Notes: generated by a model from the letters alone, not told the origin. Positions 36,852 to 49,984 are shown, counted from the first letter of the stretch. The stretch: DNA of 64,000 nt from Sipunculus nudus (GCA_026874595.1 CM049311.1:48859676-48923675); one strand, 5' to 3'. Program-made: numbers and translations.

Positions 36852-37028
36852 AGTAAAATAACTCTTTGTGAGAGCTCTAATGGTTTAGCAGCTATACTGC
36901 CAGTAATACTGAAGACTTAATCATCAACAGAAAACTAACGATGAGAAGACAATTAAGCCATTGTACTATTCACTGCCATGTTGCAGCAACTGAGAAGAGT
37001 TGTTAAAGTTATACTCTGTTCCCCCAGA

Positions 37029-37265
37029 CTAGATTCTGTGGCTCAGGGGTTAGAGCACAGGACTGAAAGCCGGGAGATTGTGAGTTAGTATCTCAGCCGA
37101 GGCTATATGAGACTTCTCATGGTTGACCCTCCTGTTCAGCATGAGCCCTCTGCAGGCTTAATGGACAGGCTGTGCCCAATGGCCATGTTTCACTCACAAG
37201 GAAGTCCACTTTTTGGGGGTTCCTTGGGGATATGACCCAGCAATGGTTAATTGATTAATTGATAA
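37029..37265 (+). mobile_element. tRNA-derived SINE, copy 1
   Basis: The head carries an A box, TGGCTCAGGGGTTAGAGC, and a B-box-like GAGTTAGTATCTC. The body is 'ctgcaggcttaatgga', 'caggctgtgccca', 'tttttgggggttcc' and 'atgacccagcaatgg'. The same body occurs inverted at 38925-39293 and 55973-56376. The tail after about 37250 is AT-rich and differs from the other copies. Pol III boxes are recognisable but degenerate; activity is not implied. Confidence 0.8.
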
Positions 37266-38924
37266 ATATTAAGTAAAAATAAGTTTAAAATAATGCAGGA
37301 TTACCCAAGCCAATCATTCTGCTGAACAAATATTTTAAATTTGTATCACATCTTGAAGAAAAAGTCAAAGAAACAGACTTACAAAATTTCCAAATTTATA
37401 ATTAAGATAACCGTAACTTCATCAGCCACATAAATAAAGTTAGAATAATTAAAGTTGGGATATATAATGTATGCATTATTGCTACTGGCCAGGAGGGTAG
37501 GCATTCATACCTAAGTGTATTTGTGTATATGTTTGCTCAGAACATAACTTGATCATGCAATCATAAACTTAACAGGGCATTTATGAAATGGGCCAGTGAA
37601 TAATCATTTAGGTTTTTGTGTCAATCCAGCACATGATTACACTTAATTATGAATGAATTAACCAGAGAATATGGGCCTATAAAAAGTAAATGCAAACAGG
37701 GTTTAAGACAGTATCCCAAAATATGGACCCCCAACATGGCAGAGGCTTGCATTCCTTAGAATGCAGATTTCAAGTTTTGCATGCATTAGTGAGGTGGTAT
37801 GTGGTGATGGAAGCAATGATTACAGTAACTTAGAAGGTTTCCAGCTGTATGAGATAAAAACAACAACAGATGGTGTGATTCCTAAAATCAGAATATTATA
37901 AGGTTAATGCAGGCAGAAACCAATCAAGAGTTTAGTTGCATGCAGTTATCCCACGCACCTTAAACAGAGCTCGGACACTTCACTGCCCTTATACCTGATC
38001 AATATTCGTGTAGCAGCACTTTCCTAAGTAAAGATTATCTTAATAAAGAAAACGTTCAGCTCATGGATTAGATGATGTTTGATGGGACGCTTTCTTCACC
38101 AGCGTCAATGCATTGTCACAGTAGCTGGTGCTGTTGGAAGCCAGAGGCTTGCTGGTCATTCTAATCGAGGAAAAATATGGCCAGTTGTTGTGAACATGTT
38201 TTCATGAACTGATTTATAGGTGCTGGGCTATCACTGACTGATGTAACGGACACACTTAAGTCATGTTAAGACATGCCAGCTTCAGGAATTAATAGATGAT
38301 TGTCATGAAAGGCATCAGTTGATAAATAATTTGTGGTCAGCCAAACGATTTCATAGCAGGTAAGCATGGTTTAAAAAACAATGGCAGGAGTTGTTTATGC
38401 AATATTATGAGAAGAAAGACAAAATACTATGGTTGCCTTTTTGATTGCTAGGATTTCAAATTTGTGATATTTGTGAAAGAATTAAATATCTCTAAAGTAA
38501 AATCTTCATGAATAAGAGATTCCATCGTAGAAAGCAGAGTTGAAAAATGATAGGCTGAGATTATGAATAATAATAGGTCATGTATGTTCAAAAATTGAAA
38601 TTTTAAATTATATCAGATCTTTCCAATTGTTTGCAATTAAGGAAGAATATTTTTGTTAATAAGACTTTGTGCACAAAATATGTGATAAAATTAATTCACA
38701 TAATAACAGTTGTACTCGATGTATAGGACTTTTGTATTGTGAAATCATGAAAATTAACATGGAAAAGTTGAAAATCGGGAAATGTTAACCCAGCTAATAT
38801 GAAGAGAACCACCATACTTGTCAGTTGATAAAGAGAGTTGGGTAGTATACTTTTCAATATTAATCTAGATTTTAGGTGACTTTTTTTAATTATTTTTTGT
38901 TGGAGGTATAACCACCTCCATTTT
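37266..38924. other. Stretch with no recognised feature
   Basis: A strong donor-like CAG/GTAAGC lies at about 38358 without a convincing open exon. A perfect palindrome TGGAGGT / ACCTCCA sits at about 38903-38922 just before the SINE. Confidence 0.4.
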
Positions 38925-39293
38925 TATGCTAGCTTAACTCTAAGTATATATGTACCTTTGCAGAATTCCATTCTGGTTTTAAACTACTTGAGAGGGCAGA
39001 CTATCACATGTCTAGAATCCCTCATTTTATATCCTGGTGTTAACCACGCCCATTGAATACTGCACATGCAGGTCCTTTTGGTGTAATTGTCCCCATTGCT
39101 GGGTCATAAAATTGAGTTACCCCCAAAAGGTGCACTTGTTTTGCCTTTGGGTACAGCCTTCCCATTTAGCCTGCACAGGGCTCACCTTGGGTGATGGCCA
39201 GCTGTGAAAATCTCACTGCCTCAGTTGAGATTCAAACTCATCTCCCGTATTTTGAGTCCTGCTCTCTACCACTGAGCCACAGTTGTGGGTTTC
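38925..39293 (-). mobile_element. tRNA-derived SINE, copy 2
   Basis: On the - strand it begins near CCACAACTGTGGCTCAGTGG. It has TGGCTCAGTGGTAGAGAGC (A box) and GAGTTTGAATCTC (B box), then 'gtgcaggctaaatgg', 'aaggctgtaccca', 'ccttttgggggtaact' and 'atgacccagcaatgg'. Unlike copy 1 it continues into a 3' part ('accaggatataaaatg', 'aggtacatatatacttagag') shared with copy 3. Length about 370 bp. Confidence 0.85.
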
Positions 39294-41147
39294 AAATGAC
39301 ATTTTGATATAATAAAATTCAAAGTTGGGTCAGAAAATGGTATACCAATCTCCAGTGTTTTAGTATTCATTCAGCATCTTCCTATTTATAAAATATGGTG
39401 AAACCTAATTAGAATCACCAGAAAGTCACCAGTTCGCTTATCCTTGAGACTTAATTATCAGGTGCTTCAGTCTGATAATAAATGGACAGTTCAATATTGG
39501 AATAACTTGAATTAAATTCTGGAAGCATTAAAGGCTTTCATATGTTCAGATCATTCTAAATACTCTGGTATGTATGTGTTCAAGTTGAGCTGTTACAAGG
39601 AAGGAAGTGTCATAGATAAAAAATAAAAAATAAAACCAGATTTGATTAATTCTCTCAGAGATTGTACCAACAGGAAATTGATGCAATTATTTAAGCTGTT
39701 TTATCACTAAAAATGTATCTCAAAAGAAAATCATTTAATAACATGTCTTATGTTATAAATCATATTTCCCAGTAACTTCATTAAGATTGCATTTGCAAAA
39801 GAAATTTATAATCCCATTGAACTTTTTTCAGGAAAAACCCAAACCAACCATCACTTTGCAGTCATAGTTTGACATCAGTAAATATCCTTGAAATGTAATA
39901 TATGGTACAGGTAATTTTTGCTTCACTGCAAAATTAAGGAAATGATATTAAGAAACCTGACCAGACAATGGCATCTTTATGTAATGTATTTTCATTCTTG
40001 GGACTGGTATAAATTGGTCCTTAATTAGCAGCAACATATTCAAAATAAGCTGTGTAAAATTTGAAAATTGACTATGTGAGGGATAAACGAGTTAGCATGA
40101 AACCAAAACAATAAAGATATGAAAATTCCATTAAATTGTGATTCCTGCCAGAAAAACTTTCAACAAGATTGATTTGATCAAAAACAGCAGTGAAATCTTG
40201 TAATTGGATGATGATGTTAATTAATGGCAACAATGCATCGGTCTGTCATCAGATGGGTTTTCATGAAGTCATTACCACTATCTGAGTTAAGATTAAGAAT
40301 AGAGAGGCAATAACCTTCCTCCATAAGAATTTGAGTTTGTCTTGTTGATGTTTATTGTTTTTGCTTAACAAGGTAACTAGAAAATAGCATTTGTTGTTAT
40401 CTTTTGATTCCTCATGTTATGCAAAGATTATAGGTCGATGTTTCATGACAATTTGTAAATAAGCATAAGTATTACTAGAAAAGCACTCAGACAGGACAGA
40501 ACTTTGCCATAAAGCATTGTCAGAAATTCAGTATTTTTCCTTAAAATGAAAAGATGAAAATCTGAATTCTGAAAATGTCATCGTCTGTCATCACAGGTGA
40601 TTAAATGCAACTCGGCAAGTAATCTAAATGACTAATTTAAACTTTTCAGTTAACAGAAGTAAATTTTGCTTCCTTAATTATTTAATATTTGAATACTGGT
40701 GGGGGGGGGGGGGGAGGGAAATAAAGAGATACAGAAATTCAATGTTAATTCTTATGTATTGGGCTTATTTTGGAGTTTTGATATATTTGTGAGTACACAG
40801 TCAAGATAAGATATAAATGGATATATGCATTATTTGATTAAATAGCTAAACTTCTTCACATATAAAACACATTGGTTCATTACTTAAGAATTCCTAAAAT
40901 CTGTTTGAATTTATTTTTAATTAGCTTTTTTTAATCCACAGACTGCGAACCTGTTTCTGTTGTACAGGATCCTTATTTGAAATTATAAATATTCTTTTAT
41001 TTATAAACATCAGTTTTACTATATATGTCAAACTGGCAATTTGACTCCTGTTAAAATTTGCCTGTTGTTGTTAATGCTTTTGCTATTGTACCTACAAGTT
41101 GCAACTAGAAATCTGCATCTCAATGGATACATGCCTCTCGGAACACA
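39294..41147. other. Stretch with no recognised feature
   Basis: An acceptor/donor pair brackets 39833-39910, but no frame is open across it. A 14-base G run lies at 40701-40714. Nothing else recognised. Confidence 0.4.
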
Positions 41148-41432
41148 CTAGACATGCACTGTCACTCTGAGGTGCTGGGCACTCAAACATGATCTGAACA
41201 GGTGGCCGTACTGCAATGCTGAACGAGGCTGGACCTTCTGTTCATTCACATAATTTTTGCCCATAATCCCTGGTATTCCCAGGTCCATTCGTGCATAAGT
41301 GACCGTACATTTGTAAATATTCCTTGATGATGCTTCACAATCGTTCTCAGATGCTGGATCAACACCATAATCTAAACAATTTTTATTGATTAGCCCATTC
41401 CTGATATGCCCTGAAATTTCATGAAATTTCAT
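41148..41432 (-). CDS. 94-codon open frame, possible exon, unrecognised
   Basis: The frame reads MKFHEISGHIRNGLINK onward. An acceptor-like AAAAATTGTTTAG precedes DYGVDPASEND on the - strand, and the frame ends at a TAG after AQHLRVTVHV. Base composition is closer to coding than the flanks. No homologue recognised, and the length is within what chance can give. Confidence 0.2.
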   Translation of the reverse strand: MKFHEISGHIRNGLINKNCLDYGVDPASENDCEASSRNIYKCTVTYARMDLGIPGIMGKNYVNEQKVQPRSALQYGHLFRSCLSAQHLRVTVHV

Positions 41433-42579
41433 TCATGATTGCATGAGTTATATTGTGTTGGATACCCTCCCAGCAGAGGCAACTATGCCAAATAAAAAGT
41501 TAATTATCAGTGGACTCAAAATGTCCAAGAGAGTACCTGAAATTGCAAATTGTGAAAGGTCAGAGCTAGCTGGGTCATTAACAAAAATTTGTTATGTTAG
41601 TGAAATCTTCAGACCTTGCTGAATTAAATGCCACTTAAATTTCCAGCTTTACAGTATTGTAAAGGTCCTAGTATTAGAAGCAGTTATTGAGCACAGTGTA
41701 AGCTGTATTAATATCAAACAGCCTGTCTGTGATATGACAGTGGTCAGGCCGTCATATAACTTCAATATTTGCTCGCTCCTTCATAAATGATTGATTGGAC
41801 TTCCATGGAATTGGTCAGTGTTTGAACATGGATCAGTCTAATTTGGATTATCTTGATTAGTTGAAGGTCAGAGTTCAGATTTATCAGGAATCTTATAAAT
41901 CAGTTAGAGAGAAGGACAGCTATCTTTGCAGTCATTAAAACTCATCCTTTCAAAGAAAACATCTGTGGAATTATCTTTATATCCTTATTGAAGGATAATG
42001 GCCAGATCATAAATGTCACCATGGTATTTCTGTTTGATTTATAGCCTTTGTGATAACCTTGGAGCTATTGAGCAATGGAACTTTCACTGTACTTTTCATC
42101 ACACTGGATAATAAGGGACCAGAGTTGACAGGGTACAATTAACGCCAGCAATTGAAGTTGGAATGAGTAATGTTTGCACATATAAGTTTATCTGAAAGAA
42201 GGCCTATTTGATACCTGATGTGTATTAAATAGGGATGTGTGATATTATCAGTATATATCACGATATGGTGATTTGCATTTTGAGTATCCCATTATTGTTT
42301 TCATTTATCAGTATTTTCGATATTTTGTCAAATATAACTGATATTGATCTGATGTAGTTCAAATAAGGTTTCTGTTACAAATTTTGACATCTAAATCATC
42401 ATCTATCCCTGTTTGTGCATAGTCCAGAAACTCTTTTTGCCAAGTTACTTGCATAAATAAGGTATATTTAAATGGTAAGGCATGTTTTAAAGATGTTTCT
42501 TTGAGTTCTGTCAACAATAAGTAAGTACATTACATGTTATTTTAAGTGCCATCATCTGTCTTCCTGGTCAGTCGTCATC
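41433..42579. other. Unique DNA with a GATAT-rich patch
   Basis: At 42232-42330 the sequence TAGGGATGTGTGATATTA and TATATCACGATAT resembles the block at 63342-63445 (TAGGGTTGGGAC, TATCACGATAT). TAGGG-starting ends are seen in some hAT-type MITEs, but no paired end was found. Confidence 0.3.
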
Positions 42580-43205
42580 TGTAGGATATCTTGTTAATGT
42601 GATAACTTTGAAGGGATTCATATTTTTTTCCCAAAATGTGACACACAAATTGTGTCTACCAAAACCTTGGACATTATTGAAAACCAATGATTTTGACCTT
42701 CACCTTCAAGGTCAAAACTGCAGAAATGTAAAGTTATTATGAACCTCATAACTTTTGAAGTATTTCACATTTTGTCATCAAATTTGGTACATAACTTGCT
42801 TCAACAAGTTTGAAAACTGGCATCCTTGACCAGGATCTTTACAGTCAATAACTGGACTGAATCATTGTAAATTGTCTTGTGAACACAATAACTTGTGAAG
42901 AATTGAGTATTTTTACCTCAGATCTGTCACAAGTTGTTTTCACTGAGTTCTCAGAATCGTATGTGTACTGGTGACCTTGATCTTGATCATCAAGGTCAAA
43001 TCTGCACAAATCTAGAATTATTGTGACCCCATAACTTTTGAAGTACTGAAGATTTTTCTTCAAATTTGACACACCTGTACCTTCTGCCAAATCTCGTCAC
43101 ATTTTGAAAACTGTTGACCTTGCTTTGACCTTGATCTTCAATGTCATATCTGCTGAAATCTAGAATTGTTGTTTTGAGATACTGCATATTTAAACCCAAT
43201 GGAGA
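42580..43205 (+). repeat. F7 tandem repeat, about 142-bp units
   Basis: Four to five diverged units, each with 'tgtgaccccataacttttgaag', 'tttttcttcaaatttg' and 'gaccttgatcttcaaggtcaaatctgc'. Unit starts are near 42590, 42727, 42858, 43010 and 43150. Inverted TGACCTTGA / TCAAGGTCA pairs flank a 9-base spacer at 42972-42998. The - strand open frames here are repeat-borne. Confidence 0.75.
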
Positions 43206-43935
43206 CATAATGATCTGTTTTTGTGCTGCTAAAACAAAGCCATTATAGTTTCATTATGAATGTATATTTAACATGATAATAGATAAATGACATATTTTAT
43301 GTGTTGTATATACTAGAAAAGTACACTTATTTCCTGTAAATTGATACAATGAAAAATATTGCGATATGCATCACAATTAGCTCCCACATTCAGTAATATA
43401 TGCAAAACAAACATTTTAGGTGATACCCATCTCATAATATTAAATAATGCTAATCTCTTCAAACATAATAGATCCATAGGCAGATGACATTGATGAACCA
43501 GAGGTGTGGGAACTCTCACCGTTAATGCCAGCTCAGGTTACTTCTTTTTTATGTTTGTCAGCATGGACTCATTGACTGTCATATTTGTTTACTAAAAGTT
43601 TGTAGGCAACAAGCACTTGCATCCATCATATATTAATTATGTAAATTAAGAACCTTTCACAGCAGATCTAAAGTTTAATAATATGTACCCATAGTAAATC
43701 AGGAAAAAAACCCATAAATTCTTCAAATATGACCACATATTCCATCTGCATGCATATATGTTTGTCTGTTGAAGATTAGATATAATATGTAGTGTTTATA
43801 TACATCCAAACCAACGTATTTCAGTAGGTACCCTTTGTGGGGACAGACTATCTATATTGACACTTTCAGTGAAATAATTATAATTGTAGAGGAAGTGATT
43901 TTATTAGACAGATATCCTACATTGCAGTAACTTCT
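43206..43935. other. Stretch with no recognised feature
   Basis: Short open frames only. No repeat shared with the rest of the window. Confidence 0.4.
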
Positions 43936-45105
43936 TTAATTTTATTCTCTGTAACGCAGATGACTCAACACTATTCAACTCCTTTACAAATTACAATAAA
44001 CAAAAAGTCCAAGACATCATCAACAATGAATCAAACAAAGTACATAACTGGTTAATTGCAATCAAACTCTCATTAAATGTAAACAAAACCAAATGCATGA
44101 TGTTTCACACTCAGAATAAGAACATACAAGACAGAAGCCCTGAATTAAAAATAAATGACATACCCATAGATAGGGTCTTAGATTTCCACTTTCTATGTAT
44201 AACACTGAACCAACATATGAAATGGCAAATGCACACAAACAAAGTTGCAACCAAAATATCAAAATATACTTGAATCCTTAATAAATTAAAACATTATCTA
44301 CCTATGCCCATACTAATAACTTATAATACAATAATACAATATAATACAATAACTTATGTGATACACTTATTCTATCACACTTGAATTACCGAATTCTTGT
44401 ATGGGGCTTTGATATTAATAGATTAGAAAAACTTTAAAAAAAGCCATAACAATTATCACAAATAGCAAATAAAATGCCAACACTAAAATCAATTTTTAAA
44501 TCATTAAAAATCCTAAAAACAAATGACATATTCAGACTTAATATAATAAAATTTCACTATAAATACAGTCATTAAGCCCTACCACAATTCCTACAAACAT
44601 TTTATTTTGCAACAAGGAAAATACACAATAATATGACACAAAACAAAAACATACCCTTGTTTCAAATAAAACCAGAACTAAGATAGAAGACAACTTTCTG
44701 AGAAATATAACACCAAAAATTATAAATGAGACTGGCCAAATAATATTGACAAAATCATCACTCACAGTCTTCAAGGATTGGTTTGCTACACCAAACAACA
44801 TTTTATAAATACATAAAAAGACTTCAGACAAACTCTTACATCTGTAACAAAATATTTCTAAGCCAAAAAAAAAATAAAACCCGTTAAATTAGATAACAAA
44901 CTGTTACTTCAGTAACTCATGTTGATTATCTTCTCAATTTCTTACCAATTTCATCATTAAATTGTATAATCTCAAATTTTATTAAATGCATAAGACTTAT
45001 CCTCCGTATTATGTACAATTTCTCCTTGTGTCACAGATGACTGTCAGTGGATTTAAATCCTGAACAACAGTCTCCAGACATAATAAAAAAAAACAAATAT
45101 TTTAT
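43936..45105 (+). mobile_element. 5'-truncated LINE (CR1/Jockey-like), copy 1
   Basis: The 5' edge falls inside the reverse transcriptase, just before the catalytic NADDSTLF block. It continues through the RT thumb and C-terminal region to a non-coding 3' end, 'ctgaacaacagtctccagacataata' (45059-45084), then A-rich sequence. The 3' part matches the interrupted copy at 56480-60165. The C-terminal region has the KSLKILKTNDIFRLN block common in Jockey/CR1-type bivalve LINEs. Multiple stops and frame changes mark it as dead. Confidence 0.8.
43950..44273 (+). pseudogene. LINE reverse transcriptase fragment
   Basis: The frame from 43950 to the stop at 44271-44273 (107 codons) starts CNADDSTLFNSF, where ADD is the catalytic pair of the RT palm (usually Y/F-A-D-D). 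It continues with WLIAIKLSLNVNKTKCMMF, the usual motif after the palm, then a HMKWQMHTNKVATKISKYT-like thumb part. Upstream fingers and the endonuclease are missing. Downstream coding continues in other frames (ILVWGFDINRLEKL-like near 44395, with stops). In a live element it would copy LINE RNA at a nicked target. Confidence 0.75.
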
Positions 45106-46406
45106 CCATCATAAAAGTAATGTATTCATAAAATTATATATAACATACTGTTTTTTTTTATTATGTCTTTCTCTCTCTATCTCTTTCTCTCTACATAAAT
45201 GCAGGAATTCTGTTTTAGATTGCTGCCTTGTCTGCTTTTTGATCACCCTTCTTCTTCCTGTTACAGCAGACATAGTGCCATTGGACTCATATGCAAATGC
45301 AGACACTGTCATTGTAGGCCCTAGAAGCTGCTTAGGGTTTCCCTGCGTGTTAGTCATTGAGTAGTCATTTTCTAGGGCTTTGATAAAGCAGCTGCTGTAA
45401 AGCTGATATTGTTGGTTTCAAGCTTCCAGTTCTGTATGGATATGAAAATGGTAATTAATTCAGTTATGCTTGGATTGGTAATTAATTTAGTTACACAGAG
45501 TGGTGATTCTGTGAGATATATCCAGATGCAGATTGGTAATGTAATTCATTCAGATGTCCCCAGGGTGCCGATTTACTCAGTTATGCTTGGTAAATAGTCT
45601 GAGAATAGTCACCTAGGTGACCAGATTGAGTCAAATAGTGATCTCCCATGCCCTCCTTTGAACTGCAATGTTAAAAAGTCATCTTGTGAGCTGAAGAATT
45701 ATAAAAAGAATGATACTCCATCTGTACTGTTTTCTTATAAAACCCATGGTTTATAGATTAAATTTTTAGCTATCCTAGATATTGTGAGCACAATTTTTCA
45801 TTTGCCAGTAAACTTTCCAAATTAAATGTAAGCCATAACACCTAATCTTTGGTATAGCTCTCACAACATTTCTACTTTGTTCCCACTTCATGGAACTATT
45901 ATGATATTAAGGCTATTTTATCATAGCCATGTATTCATTGCCAGAAAAGCAGATACCAGCCCAGTGAGGAATGCCCAGAGCCAATGTTGTTACATTTAGT
46001 TTTGACTGACAGCTAACAGGCCCGGCAACCCATGTGCACACGGCCCTGTGCCAGCTCGGGGTCAGGATTCTGTTTGTTAGCCTGTGGTCCTGATACAAAT
46101 ACTATACCTTTTCCTATACTTAAAAAAAAGCTGTGAATAGACTTTTTTATTGCTTATAAGCCCTGTATCATTTTGAGCCAAATGATAAGTGAATATTTAA
46201 AAAAAAAAAAAAAAAAACAAATGAAATATTTGGATATATACTCAGAGGTTTTTTTTATTGTTTATAGATCCTAAACCATTTTCACACAAATAATAAGTGA
46301 ATAAAAATCCAAAACAAATGAAATATATGGATATATACGAAGAGGGTATAATTATTATTGATTCCTTTTGCAATTTTGGTTTTCCATTTTGTGGATCAGT
46401 TAACAG
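45106..46406. other. Unique DNA with simple repeats
   Basis: A TC-rich run at 45165-45194 and an A run at 46199-46217. The pair of opposed open frames at 45047-45364 (+) and 45109-45357 (-) has no family signature. Confidence 0.4.
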
Positions 46407-46526
46407 TTGATGGATTCAATTATATGGAATGTCTAGTCAGATTGGGCCCTACCAGACGTAAATTACCATTTATCTGGCGGACAGAATGGGTAAAGGCTAA
46501 GCTCACTGACTGTAACGAGACTCCAG
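46407..46526 (+). CDS. Candidate 120-bp exon, unrecognised
   Basis: An acceptor-like GGATCAGTTAACAG precedes, and CTCCAG/GTGATC follows. A single open frame runs right across, reading DGFNYMECLVRLGPTRRKLP, then a tryptophan-rich part and ending near KLTDCNETP. It begins after two bases and leaves one base, the same phase as the candidate at 27015. The other frames are closed. No family recognised. Confidence 0.3.
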
Positions 46527-48009
46527 GTGATCCGACGATGGATGACTGGCAGGTTTGGACACAGAGATGCCATTAAAAATGAGGAATTAGGATTATTAGC
46601 TTTATGCTCCAAAGCTTTAGGGTTAAGGCCTGGTAATTACAGAGGAGTTGAAAAGCTGTATACCTCTTGTTCCTGGGATATGCATTTGCATGTGTCTTTT
46701 CCAGGAGGGAATATTTTGAAATAATACTGTGTGGTAAGTTATGTGAAATTATGGGCAGTATGAAGGTCCTAAGTGTTAGATTATATACAACGGAAAATTA
46801 ATAAAAAAAATAATAAAAACATTCTGTCATATTAAAGGCCTTACAGTTTGGAGTTATATATTAGTCAGATACATACTCTAATATAAAATCTAACAAAACC
46901 TAATAACATTTTGTGAAATAGTAACACAATAAAAAATACATATTGCTTTCCATGTACATATTATCACAATTTATGTTAGTTTGATTAATAATGAATAAAA
47001 AGTTGACCTCAGATGCATAAATTTGAAATTTGAGTGGTAACATTTTTCAATACATCATGGTACATGTGACATTCCTTTAAAATTGATATTTACAGGTTTG
47101 TGTGACTGTTTTGGAGAGTAAGATTTATTTTAAAAATATAAAAAAAAAAATATAAAAATGTAAGAATTAGAATATACTTTATTAATATGTACATGTACAA
47201 AGTATACAGGTGTTATATAATTTTCTTTTTAAAAAGATTTGATTCCAGCACTTGTTGATTGGAATATATGGTGCAATAGCTGGTCCAAGCTAGCTACTCT
47301 GTTTTCCTGTCCTATAATGAAAGTGCTCTTTTAATAATGAGAACAAGTGCAGATGTGGCATAAAAATAGAAAATGTAGAAAAAAGTAAGAACAAAGCCTA
47401 ATGGATCCAAGAAAAACCAGTTTCAGACCTCCCTTTCAGTAGCTGGGAATTAGGCTCAAAGTACTTTTTTGTCTCTGTATATGTATTGATAAAGAAAAAT
47501 ATTGACAAAGAACCACTTTGATGCCTCTTGATAAAATAAGACTCCTTGCAAATACAATTTGCAATAAGCCGTTATATAAACAGAAGGAAATGTGCAAAGA
47601 AATCTTGTTATTATTCACAAAGGAAAATGGGGATGGATTATAAATTCACTACAAATCATTCTCCTAAGCAAAGACTGGTTCTGTATGACTGGTGAAGTAT
47701 ATAAAAAGAAATTAACCATTAATTATGAATTATGTACTAATTGTAATATGAAGCCTCTGGTCATTAGTTTTCATATTTGCATGTCAGTAGAAATTCAGGC
47801 ATAAAATGGTCTAGTTTAATGTTCCTCTCTGTCCAGGCTTCGTCTACACTCTGAAAAAATGATTATTAATTTGACTGTTTAACATAGATTGACACACACA
47901 TGAATAATAAAGAGTACATTGGTGTATTTTTTCATTCCAGGATTAACAGAATTAGCACCATTATAGCTGTCTGACAATAAATAGAGAGTCTCAAGCCAAC
48001 ATCAAAGTG
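46527..48009. other. Stretch with no recognised feature
   Basis: A second frame (46527-46724 +) follows the candidate exon without motif. The rest is AT-rich. Confidence 0.4.
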
Positions 48010-48415
48010 TCTTTACATCTTTTATTTAGGACCACACTATGAGGCTCTCTACACACCTCATGACATACAAGTGCGCTGTCATTTAAGGTAAACCAGACCA
48101 GTTGTTAGATATGATAATGAACTTTCTAGCAACACCTGACATACGAGAGAAAAATTCCATTTTATCTGGGCATATTGGTATATCCCCTGCATATTGTTTT
48201 GAATTTCTGCATGGGTTACCAAATGATAGCCAAAATGTATGACACACTGAAACTGACCTGTTACTGTAAAGATGGATTTACATGTGTATACTTTTGTTAC
48301 AACATTTATAGCCTAATGTTAAGATTACTGACTGTTTACCGGGGTATTGATGCAATTGGATGGATGGTTGTTAGAGTGTATTTTCACCTAATATAACTTG
48401 TGTCGTGACTCAGTA
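48010..48415 (+). repeat. Dispersed repeat R, copy 2
   Basis: Diverged match to 11110-11600 in the same order. The open frame 48175-48396 derives from it. Class unknown. Confidence 0.55.
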
Positions 48416-49984
48416 CAGGCTTAATAACCAGCACACTGAGTCATGATTCACTGTTGCTATGTAACCTCATCATGATATGGCCTGGTCACATTCATTTATC
48501 TGTTATTGAATTATTTCGAATGAAACAATATATCCTGAACCATTAGTTACAGTAAGAGCTTTGTACAATTTGCAGTTTGATATATTACATCATCAGATGC
48601 AGTCCAAATTTATCGATGAAAGTTGCAATCCAAGTTTATTGATGATAGATACAAGGTATAATGAACCACTACTTTTCAACACAAGATTGAAAGCTGCTTT
48701 TTGTCAGTGACTGTTTTTATGCACTGTCTATCAATAAGGCTTATAGGTTGATGGGTCTTTGATGTAGGTGACCTGTGGTGACCACCTTGGAAGTCTCCAC
48801 AGATCTTTTACCGATGACATTCCGTAAGAGATACCTGCTGTTAGGAGAACATTGGAAAGGCATTACATTCTTAGTAGATCCCGTAAAAAGTCCCACACCA
48901 GAACATGGGAGTAAACTCCTGGTGATGTTTCAGGATTTTGTGTGACAGGTACTTGAGGCTGGCTATTGACCTTGTGAAGTCACAAAGAAATCGCAAAGGT
49001 TAGTCATGTATGAATTTGCATTGACTGATATCATCAGCTGGAATTGCTCCATCTCCAGTATATGAATGAATATATCACAATCATTGTGAAGTGTTTTACC
49101 ATATTTTTGATTATTTGTCTCATATGAGTTATGTGCAAGGTAAGACATTGTTATTCACTTAATAGTCGGCTGAGAAACTCCAGCAGTCTTTTGCCTAAAA
49201 CTTTTTTTTTTCATACTGTCAGTTGTAAGAAAAAAATAACACTGAAAAACATGCAGACAAGTTTAATGATACAGACAAGATCTGTTTGTGTTTTTTTTGG
49301 AGATTTGCCCAAATCATACAAGTTTTGTGGTACAAGAATGTACATTTTCATGTATTCATTATTATTTTGACTTTTGTACAGTTAGAGCAGGTGATAATTA
49401 TGTTCATTCATGTCAGTCCACTCCTCAAGCAGCAGTTATACACCACATCCGTACAGGTCTCCCTTTTAGTTTTTACCAAGATGTCCACTCTTTTGTTATG
49501 ATCTGTGCCAGAACTGGTGCAATCAGACCAATTAGAGAGGGTGTCACATGTTTAAAATTTGGGCTGGATGCACAATGTGATAGCATGTGCTCATTGGGCT
49601 GATTATATTAATTCTTTGCTATAAGCCCACCCTGGTGGTCTTGCCCAGAGAACGTGATTATACAAAGCACTGGTTGAACAAAAAGGAGACCAGGTCTGAC
49701 TGCAGTGTATAACTGCTTCTTGAGGTGCATATCTTGTCAAAAGGCATCTATAATCATGTCATTCTGCTTACACAGATTTATTCTCTAAATGCCTTTATTT
49801 GAAGCCAGCCCTTGATTCCATTGTTCAGTAGGAGCAAATGTTAAGCATTCTGAAGAAGGTGACTTAGTTCCAACCTATTCTGTATATGTTTGTAACAGGT
49901 TTGTTTCTTCGATTAAGTGAATAATTTTCATTTTTAGACCACTTGCTGTGTTATGAATACTGCTTCTTCATGTTTTTCACTTAA
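48416..49984. other. Unique DNA with one weak exon-like segment
   Basis: At about 49382-49456 an acceptor (TTGACTTTTGTACAG) and donor (CCGTACAG/GTCTCC) flank a short open stretch reading FIHVSPLLKQ. The similarity to a kinesin motor strand is too short to use. Nothing else recognised. Confidence 0.3.

Noticed and set aside
37033-37105. Possible functional tRNA gene
   Set aside because: A and B boxes are present, but the cloverleaf does not close and the sequence continues into the SINE body shared by two other copies.
39833-39910. Exon-like segment with a strong acceptor (TTTTTTCAG) and donor (CAG/GTAATT)
   Set aside because: All three frames contain stops. At most a non-coding exon, and unsupported.
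42232-42330. hAT-type MITE end
   Set aside because: A TAGGG start and self-complementary GATAT words are present, but no inverted partner or 8-bp duplication was found; the same holds for 63342-63445.
45047-45364. 105-codon + strand frame with hydrophobic middle
   Set aside because: It begins in the LINE 3' end and crosses a TC microsatellite, and the opposite strand is equally open over the same DNA.
49382-49602. Possible kinesin motor exon (FIHVSPLLKQ and a later TCLKFG)
   Set aside because: The two pieces are in different frames, the match is about seven residues, and neighbouring conserved motor motifs are absent.
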